The notes beneath the pieces are model-generated. The model did no database searches, was not told the DNA's origin, and worked only from the letters and a program-made list of their open reading frames with translations. Shown in pieces: positions 43,416 to 51,906 of a stretch of 64,000 nucleotides of DNA (positions are counted from its first letter, which is position 1; the number at the start of each line of letters is the position of its first letter). Origin of the DNA: an uncultured Spartobacteria bacterium (GTDB lineage: Bacteria > Verrucomicrobiota > Verrucomicrobiia > Chthoniobacterales > Chthoniobacteraceae); assembly GCA_903933715.1 (NCBI GenBank), contig CAIZLD010000056.1, positions 1 to 64,000 of the forward strand, read 5' to 3'. Position numbers and translations under genes: made by a program.

Positions 43416-44714
43416 TTACAATCCCGACGGGACCGATTTGAGCCGGTCCTCCCAACGGGTCAGCAAATGGATGACGGCGTTGGTGCCGAATTTATAGGAA
43501 TTGATAATGTGGGGGAGCTCCAACCCGCGATAATAAATATCGAGACGCTGGAACATCGCGAGATCGGTATAGAGCAGGTCACCTGAACCCGGACCGCCCG
43601 GAGTCTTGTCGATCTGCCATTTTTCATCGATCGCCATGCGCCACATGTCGCCGTAATCGTTGGCGGTGTAAATGATCGCGACTTCCTCGCCAAACTTCAG
43701 CGCGTAAATGGGTTCTTTGTAAAAGTTGAGCCCGGGCTGGGGCGATTTGATCTCAGGATAGTAAAGGTTCTTGGTATAAATCGGGTAGTTTTCGGGGAGC
43801 AGCTCCCAATCTTTATCCGCATCCGGGATCACCCGGCGCATTTCCCGGCGGAACGCCAGGTCAAACCGGGAACGGCGGCCCGGCAAGGAACTGTCGCCCC
43901 AGATGCACCCCCCAAGCTGGATGTATTTTTGGAGATTCTGCACTTCCCGCTCTGTCAGCACGAAATTGCGATGGCCGGTGAAGAAAATGAATGGCGGTTT
44001 TTTGACGAAAATATCGTCGCTGGAAAGATCAAGCGGCTCGGCAATGGCGTTGGCCTTGATCTTGCCCTTGGAAAACATCACCATGAACCGGAGCAGGTTG
44101 GGGAGACTTCCCTTCACGATGCGCCCGTCTTTGATGATGCTGGTGGAAGCCCAATCGCCCCCACGGGCCGGATCGGAGGGATCGCCGTATTTGGCGAGAT
44201 AGGCGACAAACTCAAATTCGCGCTCTTTGGTTTTGTCGCTTCCGAGCCCCACTCCTTTACCCTTGCTCCAACCGCCCGTGAATTGCTTGATTGCCTGCTG
44301 CTGTTTGAGGCTCAACTGCTGGGTCTTTATCTTGATTTCAGCGATTTTGCCCGGAGCGACGGCGGCGGGCTGTGCCGGGGCGACAACCACCGGGGCCACA
44401 AACATCGGGGCGTTCGCGTTTTCCGTGCGGATCGTTTCAGTAAGAGCCTTGTTTTGAACCGTCGGTTGCTGAATATTCTGGTTCTGCGGCGGAGGCGGAG
44501 GCGGGGGTGCCGTCTGCTGTTCCTGAACGAATTTGCCGTTCCCATCGCCGCCGGTGAAGTCTGCGGGAGGTGCGCTGCTCTGGATAATCACGGCGCTCCC
44601 GAGCATCAAGACGAGAAATAGATGCAGAATGACGGAAATGGTGAAGAAGCGGGAATTGAAAAGCCGGGCTTGCAACCGCCGGATCGCTTCGCTCTTGCTG
44701 TGGATGAAAGACAT
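43416..44714 (-). CDS. DUF4159 domain-containing membrane-anchored protein
   Basis: A 432-aa protein. One N-terminal membrane helix (about 25-47) is followed by a periplasmic linker with a run of seven prolines (TonB-like, about 70-77) and Ala/Pro-rich sequence to about 128. The C-terminal DUF4159 domain (about 165-425) has Y-A-K-Y-G-D-P-S-D-P, then F-I-F-F-T-G-H-R-N-F and a Gly-rich G-G-C-I-W-G-D-S-S. In related gene sets DUF4159 proteins accompany MoxR/DUF58 clusters; no such cluster is here. The function is not established. Divergent from the polyprenyl synthase gene. Confidence 0.85.
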   Translation of the reverse strand: MSFIHSKSEAIRRLQARLFNSRFFTISVILHLFLVLMLGSAVIIQSSAPPADFTGGDGNGKFVQEQQTAPPPPPPPQNQNIQQPTVQNKALTETIRTENANAPMFVAPVVVAPAQPAAVAPGKIAEIKIKTQQLSLKQQQAIKQFTGGWSKGKGVGLGSDKTKEREFEFVAYLAKYGDPSDPARGGDWASTSIIKDGRIVKGSLPNLLRFMVMFSKGKIKANAIAEPLDLSSDDIFVKKPPFIFFTGHRNFVLTEREVQNLQKYIQLGGCIWGDSSLPGRRSRFDLAFRREMRRVIPDADKDWELLPENYPIYTKNLYYPEIKSPQPGLNFYKEPIYALKFGEEVAIIYTANDYGDMWRMAIDEKWQIDKTPGGPGSGDLLYTDLAMFQRLDIYYRGLELPHIINSYKFGTNAVIHLLTRWEDRLKSVPSGL

Positions 44715-44841
44715 AGGGGAACCGTTGAATTAAAAAGGAGGAACGGGCAAAAACTAAAGGAGCACCGGGGGGTTTGCCAACAGTTTTCGATGAAAAAAAC
44801 AAGAGGCAACTTCGCGGCGCATCTTTGAATAGTCTCTCCCG

Positions 44842-45903
44842 GTGCGGATTGACTTTCAAGCCCCGATCTCTATTTTTAGCCAACCCGTGAAAAACCTGCC
44901 GAGGCCCACTTCCCAAGCCAAGAACATCCCGAAAGAGATCAAAGCCGCCTTTGAATTGATCTCTGAGCCGCTCGCAAATGTTGAACAGCGCATCCGAGCC
45001 CAAGCCCGCGAATTCGATCCCGCCGTGGAGGGGTACGTCGCCTATGCCTGCGAATCCAACGGCAAACGGCTGCGCCCCGCGCTGACACTGCTCGCCGCCG
45101 GAGCCACCGGTCCCATCCAACCGCACCACCTCGATCTGGCGGTGATTCTGGAGTTGATCCACGCCGCCTCGCTGGTGCACGACGACATCATGGACGGGGC
45201 GGAACTGCGCCGCAACCAGCCCACTTCCAACGCGAAATGGGGCAACGCCATCAGCGTGCTTCTGGGCGACTGCATGTTTGCCCACGCGCTCAAACTTTCG
45301 ACTCATTTTACGAAAGCCGAGATCGCCCGCAGCATTGCCAATGCTTCCTCGGACGTTTGCTCGGGCGAGATCATCCAGACCCAGCGCCGCTTTGATTTGA
45401 ATTTGAGCGTGCCCGATTACTTCAAAATCATCGAGATGAAGACGGCGGCTCTGTTTGCCGCAGCGACGGAGTTGGGGGCGATGCTTAACGATTGCACGCC
45501 GGAAACGGCCGCCGCGATGCGGGCGTTCGGGCTCAAGCTCGGCACCGCTTACCAGATTTACGACGACTGCCTGGACATCGCGGGCGACGAGAGCAAAGCG
45601 GGCAAGACCCTCGGCAGCGATCTCCAGAAAGGGAAGCTCACCCTGCCGGTCCTCCTCCTGCTCCAGAACGCCTCGGAACCGGACCGCGCCCGCTGGAGCC
45701 AGGCGATCCTTTCCGGCGAGGAAACCGCCGCACTGGTCGAGGCGACCCGCCGTTCGGGGGCGCTCTCGCAAACCATCGAAACCGCGCGCAAGCTGTTGAG
45801 CGAAGCCGTTGAGAGTCTCTCGATCCTCCCCTCCAACCCCCACCGCAACGGCTTGCAAGACCTCTGCAAATCAGTGGACCGATTGCTCAAACAATTCGCG
45901 TAG
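44842..45903 (+). CDS. polyprenyl diphosphate synthase (IspB/octaprenyl type)
   Basis: An up to 353-aa trans-prenyltransferase that elongates isoprenoid diphosphates for quinone side chains. G-K-R-L-R-P-A-L is the substrate-binding lead-in. The first Asp-rich motif is L-V-H-D-D-I-M-D and the second Y-D-D-C-L-D. The start is uncertain: GTG 44842 or GTG 44887 (15 residues shorter). Product length cannot be read from sequence with confidence. It fits with menaquinone synthesis together with the MenG/UbiE gene at 57752. Confidence 0.9.
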   Translation: MRIDFQAPISIFSQPVKNLPRPTSQAKNIPKEIKAAFELISEPLANVEQRIRAQAREFDPAVEGYVAYACESNGKRLRPALTLLAAGATGPIQPHHLDLAVILELIHAASLVHDDIMDGAELRRNQPTSNAKWGNAISVLLGDCMFAHALKLSTHFTKAEIARSIANASSDVCSGEIIQTQRRFDLNLSVPDYFKIIEMKTAALFAAATELGAMLNDCTPETAAAMRAFGLKLGTAYQIYDDCLDIAGDESKAGKTLGSDLQKGKLTLPVLLLLQNASEPDRARWSQAILSGEETAALVEATRRSGALSQTIETARKLLSEAVESLSILPSNPHRNGLQDLCKSVDRLLKQFA

Positions 45904-45946
45904 AGTTGACAACCCCCTCTCCGATAAAGAAACTCCCCGGCTCTCC

Positions 45947-47167
45947 ATGAGTGTGATTGTCCAAAAATACGGCGGAACTTCCGTTGGCGACCCGACCCGA
46001 ATCCTTAATGTCGCCCGGCGGGTCGTCGCGACACAACAAGCCGGCCATCAAGTGGTCGTGGTGGTCTCCGCCATGTCCGGCGTAACCGACGCTTTGATCA
46101 AGCTGGCCCGGGAAGTTTCCAGCGGCGGGACCCCGCCCGAACGGGAGATGGATATGCTGCTCGCCACCGGGGAACAAACCACGATCGCCCTCACCGCGAT
46201 GGCGATTCAAAGCCTGGGGCACAAAGCGGTCTCACTGACCGGCGCGCAAGCGGGCATTGTTACCGACGGCCTCCATACGAAGGCCAAAATCCGGGATATT
46301 TCGCCGCGCAAAGTTCAACATTTTCTCAAGGAGGGTAACATCGTCGTCATCGCCGGATTCCAGGGCGAGACCGACGACGGCCAGACCACCACCTTGGGCC
46401 GGGGCGGATCGGACCTCACGGCGATCGCCATCGCCGCCGCCATCAAGGCCGACCTGTGCCAGATTTTCACCGATGTGGAAGGCGTCTACACCTGCGACCC
46501 GCGCGTGGTGAAGACCGCTCGCAAAATGGACGAGCTCTCCTACGACGAGATGCTTGAAATGGCCAGCTCCGGCTCCAAAGTCATGCAATCGCGCTCGGTC
46601 GAGTTCGCCAAAAAATTCGGCGTCCCCTTTGAGGTGCGCAGTTCATTCAACAATAATCCGGGAACCCTCGTTAAAGAAGAAACCATGAGCATGGAGCAAG
46701 TTGTCATCCGTGGCGTGTCCATTGAACGCAATCAGGCCAAAGTCACCCTCCGGCAAGTGGCCGACAAGCCCGGCATCGCCTCGCAGGTTTTCAAAGCCAT
46801 TGCCAACGCGGGGATCGCGGTCGATATGATCGTCCAAAACGTTTCGCTGGCCGGGACGACCGACATTTCGTTCACGCTCAACAAAGACGATCTGCCGAAG
46901 GCGCAAAAAGCGCTCGAACCGCTGACCGACGGCTTGGGCAAGGCGGTCAGCGCCCAGGATGGCATCGCCAAATTGAGCGTCGTCGGCATCGGCATGCGCT
47001 CGCACTCGGGCGTCGCCGCGAAGGTGTTTGAAGCATTGAGCTTGGGCGGGATCAATATCCAGATGATCTCCACTTCGGAAATCAAAATCGCCGTGGTGGT
47101 GGACGAAGACAAGATCACCGAGGCCGCGAATCTCGTTCACGAAGCGTTCGGTTTGAGCGCGGAGTAA
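45947..47167 (+). CDS. lysC: aspartate kinase
   Basis: A 406-aa enzyme phosphorylating Asp, the first step to Lys, Met, Thr and diaminopimelate. K-Y-G-G-T-S-V-G-D is the N-terminal motif; F-T-D-V-E-G-V-Y-T-C-D-P follows. Two C-terminal ACT domains (about 263-330 and 342-405) indicate allosteric feedback. ATG 45947 is chosen; an upstream frame overlaps the preceding gene's sequence. Confidence 0.95.
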   Translation: MSVIVQKYGGTSVGDPTRILNVARRVVATQQAGHQVVVVVSAMSGVTDALIKLAREVSSGGTPPEREMDMLLATGEQTTIALTAMAIQSLGHKAVSLTGAQAGIVTDGLHTKAKIRDISPRKVQHFLKEGNIVVIAGFQGETDDGQTTTLGRGGSDLTAIAIAAAIKADLCQIFTDVEGVYTCDPRVVKTARKMDELSYDEMLEMASSGSKVMQSRSVEFAKKFGVPFEVRSSFNNNPGTLVKEETMSMEQVVIRGVSIERNQAKVTLRQVADKPGIASQVFKAIANAGIAVDMIVQNVSLAGTTDISFTLNKDDLPKAQKALEPLTDGLGKAVSAQDGIAKLSVVGIGMRSHSGVAAKVFEALSLGGINIQMISTSEIKIAVVVDEDKITEAANLVHEAFGLSAE

Positions 47168-47180
47168 CGGGGAGATGATG

Positions 47181-47225
47181 GTGGGCATCAGCCCATCGCG
47201 CCCGGAGGTCGCGATCCACCTGAGC
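47181..47225. repeat. element F copy 2 (inverted)
   Basis: Contains CCCATCGCGCCCGGAGGTCG and the following GCGATCCACC: an exact 29-nt reverse-complement match to 2181-2209. It fills the gap between the aspartate kinase and CruF-like genes. Confidence 0.75.
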
Positions 47226-47241
47226 TATTGCCACTCTTCCA

Positions 47242-48012
47242 ATGAATTCGCGCACCGCTGCCCATTTCCAGGCGCTCTCTTCGCTGCTTTGGCCGCTGTT
47301 TTTGGTCTGGAGCGTTCTGGGGGTTATGGTGATGCCGCTCCATCCGTGGAGTTTGAGCCAGGAGGCAATCCGGGAAGATGTGGCTAATCCCGGTCTGCGG
47401 GATGCGCTGTTGCTGCTTTTCCAAAGCTACGACGCGCTCTGGGTTTTCCTCGCCGCCGCCGTTGCTTACTCCCACACCGCCGCATGCGAAGGATTGCCCG
47501 CCGCTCGCCGCGGCGCTTTGCTCGGTCTGGGAGGAGCCGCCCTCCTTTGCGGAGCCGATGCGCTGACCGGATGGCCGCTCGGTCCCCTCGCCTACACCGA
47601 TCTCCTCGGGAAACGCATCGCCCACCTGCTCCCGCTAGCGGTGCCGCTTTTGTGGCTGACGATTTTTCTGTGCAGCCGCGCCACGGTTTTGATGCTGCCC
47701 CGGGCGATTCAATGGCCGCGCTGGCAGGTGGCGCTTGGCACGGCGCTCCTGGTATGGCTGACCGACTTCAATCTGGAGCCGGTCGCGTGGAAAGTCCGCG
47801 CCTGGTGGATTTGGTATCCGGGGGAGGCCAATCCCCCGGCAATACCGCCCATGCAAAATTTCGCCGTCTGGTTTTGCGCCGCTTTTTTGTGGGCAATCGC
47901 GATCCGCCCCTCGAATCGCGTTCCCGTTTTTACGGGGAATCGTTGGAAACCGGTCGTGATCTTGGGTTTATTGAATCTGCTGGCCCTTGCCTTCCACTGG
48001 CTGCGCTGGTAG
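47242..48012 (+). CDS. CruF-like carotenoid biosynthesis membrane protein (DUF422)
   Basis: A 256-aa polytopic membrane protein with about seven hydrophobic helices. The conserved block G-W-P-L-G-P-L-A-Y-T-D-L-L-G-K-R (about 110-125), followed by a helix with P-L-L-W-L and later D-F-N-L-E-P-V-A, and W-x-W-Y-P-G, is the DUF422/CruF pattern (2'-hydratase of gamma-carotene-type pigments, among others). No other carotenoid gene lies in the window, so the assignment rests on motif recognition. Confidence 0.7.
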   Translation: MNSRTAAHFQALSSLLWPLFLVWSVLGVMVMPLHPWSLSQEAIREDVANPGLRDALLLLFQSYDALWVFLAAAVAYSHTAACEGLPAARRGALLGLGGAALLCGADALTGWPLGPLAYTDLLGKRIAHLLPLAVPLLWLTIFLCSRATVLMLPRAIQWPRWQVALGTALLVWLTDFNLEPVAWKVRAWWIWYPGEANPPAIPPMQNFAVWFCAAFLWAIAIRPSNRVPVFTGNRWKPVVILGLLNLLALAFHWLRW

Positions 48013-48021
48013 ACCATTCCC

Positions 48022-48261
48022 ATGAGAACCGGCCCCCTGACCACGTTCCTCCGCAAACTGCGCAACGTGCCCCCGGTTTCTCGCGTTGAAGGCGGGATGG
48101 CCAAGCAGTGGATCAAACGGCGCTTGCTCGCGGTCTTCCCGGAGCTGCGCAATCACCCGGACGAGCTGGAAGCGTTTTATCAGGAACTCGATCTCGAACC
48201 GCGCCGGGGCGAACATACCGGCGATCCGTATATCTACTTCGACCTGAAATTGCCGAAGTAA
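48022..48261 (+). CDS. small conserved-looking hypothetical protein
   Basis: A 79-aa basic protein with G-G-M-A-K-Q-W-I-K-R-R-L-L near residue 25-37 and a Y-I-Y-F-D-L-K-L tail. No signal peptide or membrane segment. It starts 9 bp after the CruF-like gene and is probably co-transcribed. The function is unknown to me. Confidence 0.65.
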   Translation: MRTGPLTTFLRKLRNVPPVSRVEGGMAKQWIKRRLLAVFPELRNHPDELEAFYQELDLEPRRGEHTGDPYIYFDLKLPK

Positions 48262-48262
48262 G

Positions 48263-48327
48263 AGATCCGCAGATTGCGCAGATGAACGCAGATTTTTTAA
48301 TCGGCGAAAATCTGCGTAATCTGAGGA
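48263..48327. repeat. element G copy 4 (hairpin)
   Basis: CCGCAGATTGCGCAGATGAA is answered by AAAATCTGCGTAATCTGAGG. It lies between a plus-strand gene end and the convergent kinase gene, and may act as a terminator-like hairpin. Confidence 0.65.
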
Positions 48328-48352
48328 TAACCTCTTTGCCTTTCTGTGCGGC

Positions 48353-49630
48353 TCATCCTATTCCCGGCAGCCGGACGATGAAGGTCGAACCGACGCCGAG
48401 TTCGCTCTCGGCGCGGACGTTCCCGCCGTGGATTTGCACGATATGCTTGACGATTGAGAGCCCCAGGCCGGTGCCGCCCAAGGCGCGGCTGCGGGCTTTG
48501 TCGGCCCGGTAAAAGCGTTCGAAAACATGGGGCAGATCCGCCGCCGGAATGCCGCTCCCGGTGTCGGTCACGCGCAGCTCGACCTCGCTGCCCAAGGCTC
48601 CGTCGGTGCGCCGAGCCCGTTCCGCCCGCAACCGAACGGAGCCGCTTGCCGGCGTGTATTTGAGGGCGTTTTCCAGCAAATTATTGAAGACCTGTTCGAG
48701 CCGGAAAGCGTCGGCGCAAACGGTCGGCAACTCGCCGCCGAGTTCCACGCCAAACCGGATTTCCTTGAGCTGGAATTTGAGTTTCCAATCGACTTCAATT
48801 CCGCGAAGAAACTCGGCGAGGTTGAGCGGCGCGAGGATTGGCTCGTCCTGGCGCGATTCGAGCCGGGCGATGGTGAGGAGGTCTTCGACCAAGGCGTTGA
48901 GCCGGGTGGAATGTTTCGAGAGGACGAGGAGCGTTTCGGCAACCTCGTCCCGCGGAAGCTCGGGATTTTCGCGCAACAGTTCCACATACCCCTGGAAAAT
49001 GGAAAGCGGGGTGCGCAATTCATGGGAGACGTTGGCGACGAAATCGCGCCGCACTTGTTCGAGTTCCTTGATGCGGGTGATGTCGTGGAAGGTGGCCGCG
49101 ACCCCTTGGATTGCCCCCGCGCTATCGCGAACGGGGGCGGCGCTCATCCCCAAACAGCGGGTGGGAAAGGAAAGGGATATTTCGCTAAACTGGGCTTCCC
49201 CGGTGCTCATCGCCTTTCGCAAAACCCCTTCGATGGCGGCGTCCCGAAGAGTTTGGAGGGTGCCTTTGCCGACCGGCCCGCTTTTCAAATTGAAGAGGGC
49301 GATTAAGGAGTCGTTGGCGAGACGGATCACCCGCTGGTTGTCGATCACCATCACCCCTTCCACCATGCTGGCCAGGATGGCTTGGAGATTGAACCCTTCG
49401 CGCGAAATCTGGCTTTCGAGACGGTCCCGCTGGAGGATCAGTTTTTCCAAGCCGAGCCCGATGCGCTGCAACGGTTTTTCGCCATGCAGAATAAAGCTGG
49501 AAGGACGCCCCCCGGTTTCGATGGCTTCGATCATCCGCTCAATGGCGCGCCACTGGTCGCGGGCATGCTTTCGATGCCGCAAAAAAAGAATCGCGATGAC
49601 AAGAAAGGCGCTAAAAAGAAACCAGTTCAT
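48353..49630 (-). CDS. PhoR-type sensor histidine kinase
   Basis: A 425-aa membrane kinase. One N-terminal helix (about 3-17) is followed by a helical linker and a PAS domain (about 80-190, S-M-V-E-G-V-M-V-I-D). The H-box is V-S-H-E-L-R-T-P-L (His203) and the N, G1 and G2 boxes are N-A-L-K-Y-T-P, D-T-G-S-G-I-P and G-G-T-G-L-G-L. ATG 49630 is preferred to 49672 because the longer frame reads element H. The response regulator gene lies just upstream. Confidence 0.93.
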   Translation of the reverse strand: MNWFLFSAFLVIAILFLRHRKHARDQWRAIERMIEAIETGGRPSSFILHGEKPLQRIGLGLEKLILQRDRLESQISREGFNLQAILASMVEGVMVIDNQRVIRLANDSLIALFNLKSGPVGKGTLQTLRDAAIEGVLRKAMSTGEAQFSEISLSFPTRCLGMSAAPVRDSAGAIQGVAATFHDITRIKELEQVRRDFVANVSHELRTPLSIFQGYVELLRENPELPRDEVAETLLVLSKHSTRLNALVEDLLTIARLESRQDEPILAPLNLAEFLRGIEVDWKLKFQLKEIRFGVELGGELPTVCADAFRLEQVFNNLLENALKYTPASGSVRLRAERARRTDGALGSEVELRVTDTGSGIPAADLPHVFERFYRADKARSRALGGTGLGLSIVKHIVQIHGGNVRAESELGVGSTFIVRLPGIG

Positions 49631-49645
49631 CAGGAGAAAAGGAGG

Positions 49646-49674
49646 AGCCGCAAAAAGGCGCAAAAAGCACAAAA
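49646..49674. repeat. element H copy 3
   Basis: AGCCGCAAAAAGGCGCAAAA then AGCAC, an inverted partner of 49730-49758. The pair bounds the short response regulator-kinase spacer. Confidence 0.6.
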
Positions 49675-49729
49675 GAGCGAAGCGACCGTTTTAAAAAACA
49701 GGAGGAATTGAGTCGGATGGAACGTTATA

Positions 49730-49758
49730 TTTTTGCGCATCTTGTGCCTTTTTGCGGC
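49730..49758. repeat. element H copy 4
   Basis: TTTTTGCGCATCTTGTGCCT then TTTTGCGGC. Inverted relative to 49646-49674. Confidence 0.6.
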
Positions 49759-49763
49759 TTCTC

Positions 49764-50444
49764 TCAGTCCGTAATCCGGTAGCCAAAGCCGCGCACCGTT
49801 TCAATGCGATCGGCCTCCGCCCCGAGCTTCTCCCGGACGCGACGGATATGGGTGTCCACGGTCCGGGTGTCGATGGCGCTCTCGTACCCCCAGACCTCGT
49901 TGAGCAATGTCTCGCGCGACTGCACCCGCCCACGCCGTTCCATCAGCAACGTGAGCAATTTTAATTCCGTCGCGGTGAAATCGACCGGCTTGCCCGCGAC
50001 GGTCACTTGAAAGCGGGCCCGGTCGATCACGATTTGATGCAGGCACAACAAATCCGCCGCCGCCGCATTTTGATCCCCGCGCCGCAGCACGCTCTTGATG
50101 CGGAGCACGAGTTCCCGGGGGCTGAACGGTTTGGTGACGTAGTCGTCCGCTCCAAGCTCCAGGCCGACGATGCGGTCCACTTCCTCGGCTTTGGCCGTGA
50201 GCATGATGATCGGAATCCCGGAGGTGACCGGATCGGCTTTGAGCAAGCGGCAGACTTCCAGGCCGGACATCCCCGGCAGCATCAAGTCGAGTACGAGCAA
50301 ATCGGGAAGCTCCGAGCGGGCGAGCTCCCGCGCCGAAGGGCCGTCCCCGGCTTTGATTACCTCAAATCCGGCGGCGCGCAGATTGGCGCTTACGAGGTTC
50401 AACACATCGGGCTCGTCGTCGGCCACCAGGATTTTCGAGATCAT
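49764..50444 (-). CDS. PhoB-type response regulator
   Basis: A 226-aa OmpR/PhoB family regulator. The receiver domain has acidic pair D9/D10, phosphoacceptor Asp53 in L-L-V-L-D-L-M-L-P and switch Lys in T-K-P-F-S-P-R-E. The C-terminal winged helix (about 130-225) ends G-Y-R-I-T-D, with R-T-V-D-T-H-I-R-R-V-R as recognition region. It precedes the PhoR-like kinase. Together with the CHAD/CYTH pair next door, a phosphate-related role is plausible but not shown. Confidence 0.93.
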   Translation of the reverse strand: MISKILVADDEPDVLNLVSANLRAAGFEVIKAGDGPSARELARSELPDLLVLDLMLPGMSGLEVCRLLKADPVTSGIPIIMLTAKAEEVDRIVGLELGADDYVTKPFSPRELVLRIKSVLRRGDQNAAAADLLCLHQIVIDRARFQVTVAGKPVDFTATELKLLTLLMERRGRVQSRETLLNEVWGYESAIDTRTVDTHIRRVREKLGAEADRIETVRGFGYRITD

Positions 50445-50479
50445 AGGGAATTCTTTTCCCTTAACACTCGCCCGGTCAT

Positions 50480-51364
50480 TTAGAAAGCACGGAAATATTG
50501 GCCGGCGAAATCAGCCGGTTTTTCGGCATAAAACCGGTCGCCCCGCTTCATGGCTTCCGCCTGAAGCGCGGGAAGGCGGACGTCGATGGCGGCGATCAAC
50601 TGAGCTGTTTGCAGGGTGGGCGAATGGGCGGCGAGGGTCTCGCGCAAGACCGCCAGGTCATGGACCTCGCCAGCCGCTTCGCCCATCGCGTCGATCTCCG
50701 CAATCCGCGTTTCGGCGGATGGGGCCAAATAGACCTGGACGATCCGCAGGTGATACCAGAGTTCCTTGACCTTCTTTCTCCAGGCATGAAACGCCAAAAT
50801 CTCGGAGTTCTCTTTTTGCGCAACCCGCAATGCTTTGCGGCCTTTGCTATAGGTCCGGCGGATTTCCTCCGCGAGATTTTTGACCCTGATCGCACCGAGC
50901 GACCAGTCCCCGACCCGCTTGCGCGCGAGCCCGAGCCGTTTGCGGACGCGGCGGCGGGAATCGGCGGCTTCGCTGGATAGTTCCAGCGCGGCGGCTTCCA
51001 ATTCGCCCCGGATTTCCGCGAAATCTTGTAAAGGCAGCTTAGAATTTTTAACCAGAGCGTCAAAAGTGTGGAGCTGGACCTCTGCATCCCGCAACGAGGC
51101 CAGCAAACGCCCGGCGTTGCGGAAGGCCCGCATCTCGCGCCGGTAGCTTTCCCGGCCAAGTTCCGGCGCGAGCAACCGCACCAAGGCTCGCAGTTTTTTG
51201 AGCGATTTGCGGGTTTCATGAACCGCCCGGCGCGTATCCGGGTTGTGGTCAAGCTGGCGGCAAGCGGCGTCGAGATGACGCCGGGCCAGGCGGCGCATTC
51301 CCGTGGAAATACCCTCGCCGGTTTTCAGGATTCCCTGCCCTTGGTCGGTTTTGGCCTGTTTCAT
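50480..51364 (-). CDS. CHAD domain-containing protein
   Basis: A 294-aa helical protein. The conserved histidines typical of CHAD are seen in V-H-E-T-R-K-S-L-K-K-L-R (about 47-58) and F-H-A-W-R-K-K-V-K-E-L-W. CHAD binds polyphosphate by a basic, His-rich surface. It overlaps the CYTH gene by 4 bp (ATGA), so the two are translationally coupled. Confidence 0.9.
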   Translation of the reverse strand: MKQAKTDQGQGILKTGEGISTGMRRLARRHLDAACRQLDHNPDTRRAVHETRKSLKKLRALVRLLAPELGRESYRREMRAFRNAGRLLASLRDAEVQLHTFDALVKNSKLPLQDFAEIRGELEAAALELSSEAADSRRRVRKRLGLARKRVGDWSLGAIRVKNLAEEIRRTYSKGRKALRVAQKENSEILAFHAWRKKVKELWYHLRIVQVYLAPSAETRIAEIDAMGEAAGEVHDLAVLRETLAAHSPTLQTAQLIAAIDVRLPALQAEAMKRGDRFYAEKPADFAGQYFRAF

Positions 51365-51816
51365 TCGCGGGCCAGGTTGCGATTGCTGTATTCGGGGTTG
51401 CCGCTGATCTCCTGGGCAAACCAGCCGGGCGGGATAAAAGCCGCTGCCGCGGCTTCGGTCTCAAATTCAACTTCCGCCACGATGAGCCCCTGGTTGGTGC
51501 GCTCGTAAACATCGATTTCAACGAGATGCCCACGGTACGGAATTTCATGGCGGCGCTTGACCAGGCGACGACCGGCTGTGAGCGGCCAAAGGGTTTCGAA
51601 CTGGACATCGGAAAGCTCGATCTCGTGCTCCTCGCGGACGATTCCCAGCCCCCGTTTGCAGGTGAGAAACGCCTTCTCTCCTTTTTTGCGCAACCGCACC
51701 TGGAGCCCATGGGGTTCGGTCGCCAGATATCCCTGTTCGATGCGGAAGCCGCCGTTCTGATCGAAATCAGGCGGCAACGTTTTCAGAAGAAATTTCCGTT
51801 CGATTTCCTGGCCCAT
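51361..51816 (-). CDS. CYTH domain protein (triphosphate tunnel metalloenzyme)
   Basis: A 151-aa protein starting G-Q-E-I-E-R-K-F-L-L, which carries the E-x-E-x-K metal/phosphate motif of the family. R-L-R-K-K-G and E-V-E-F-E-T-E are further tunnel residues. Family members hydrolyse inorganic triphosphate or are class IV adenylate cyclases; the coupling to CHAD favours triphosphatase/polyphosphate chemistry. Confidence 0.92.
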   Translation of the reverse strand: MGQEIERKFLLKTLPPDFDQNGGFRIEQGYLATEPHGLQVRLRKKGEKAFLTCKRGLGIVREEHEIELSDVQFETLWPLTAGRRLVKRRHEIPYRGHLVEIDVYERTNQGLIVAEVEFETEAAAAAFIPPGWFAQEISGNPEYSNRNLARE

Positions 51817-51906
51817 CGGTTATTCTTACCTTGGTAAAATGAGGAGTTGTAACGCACCCCAGAATCGCAACAATACCGGCCACAACCAAGCCAAGAATCG
51901 ATCGAG

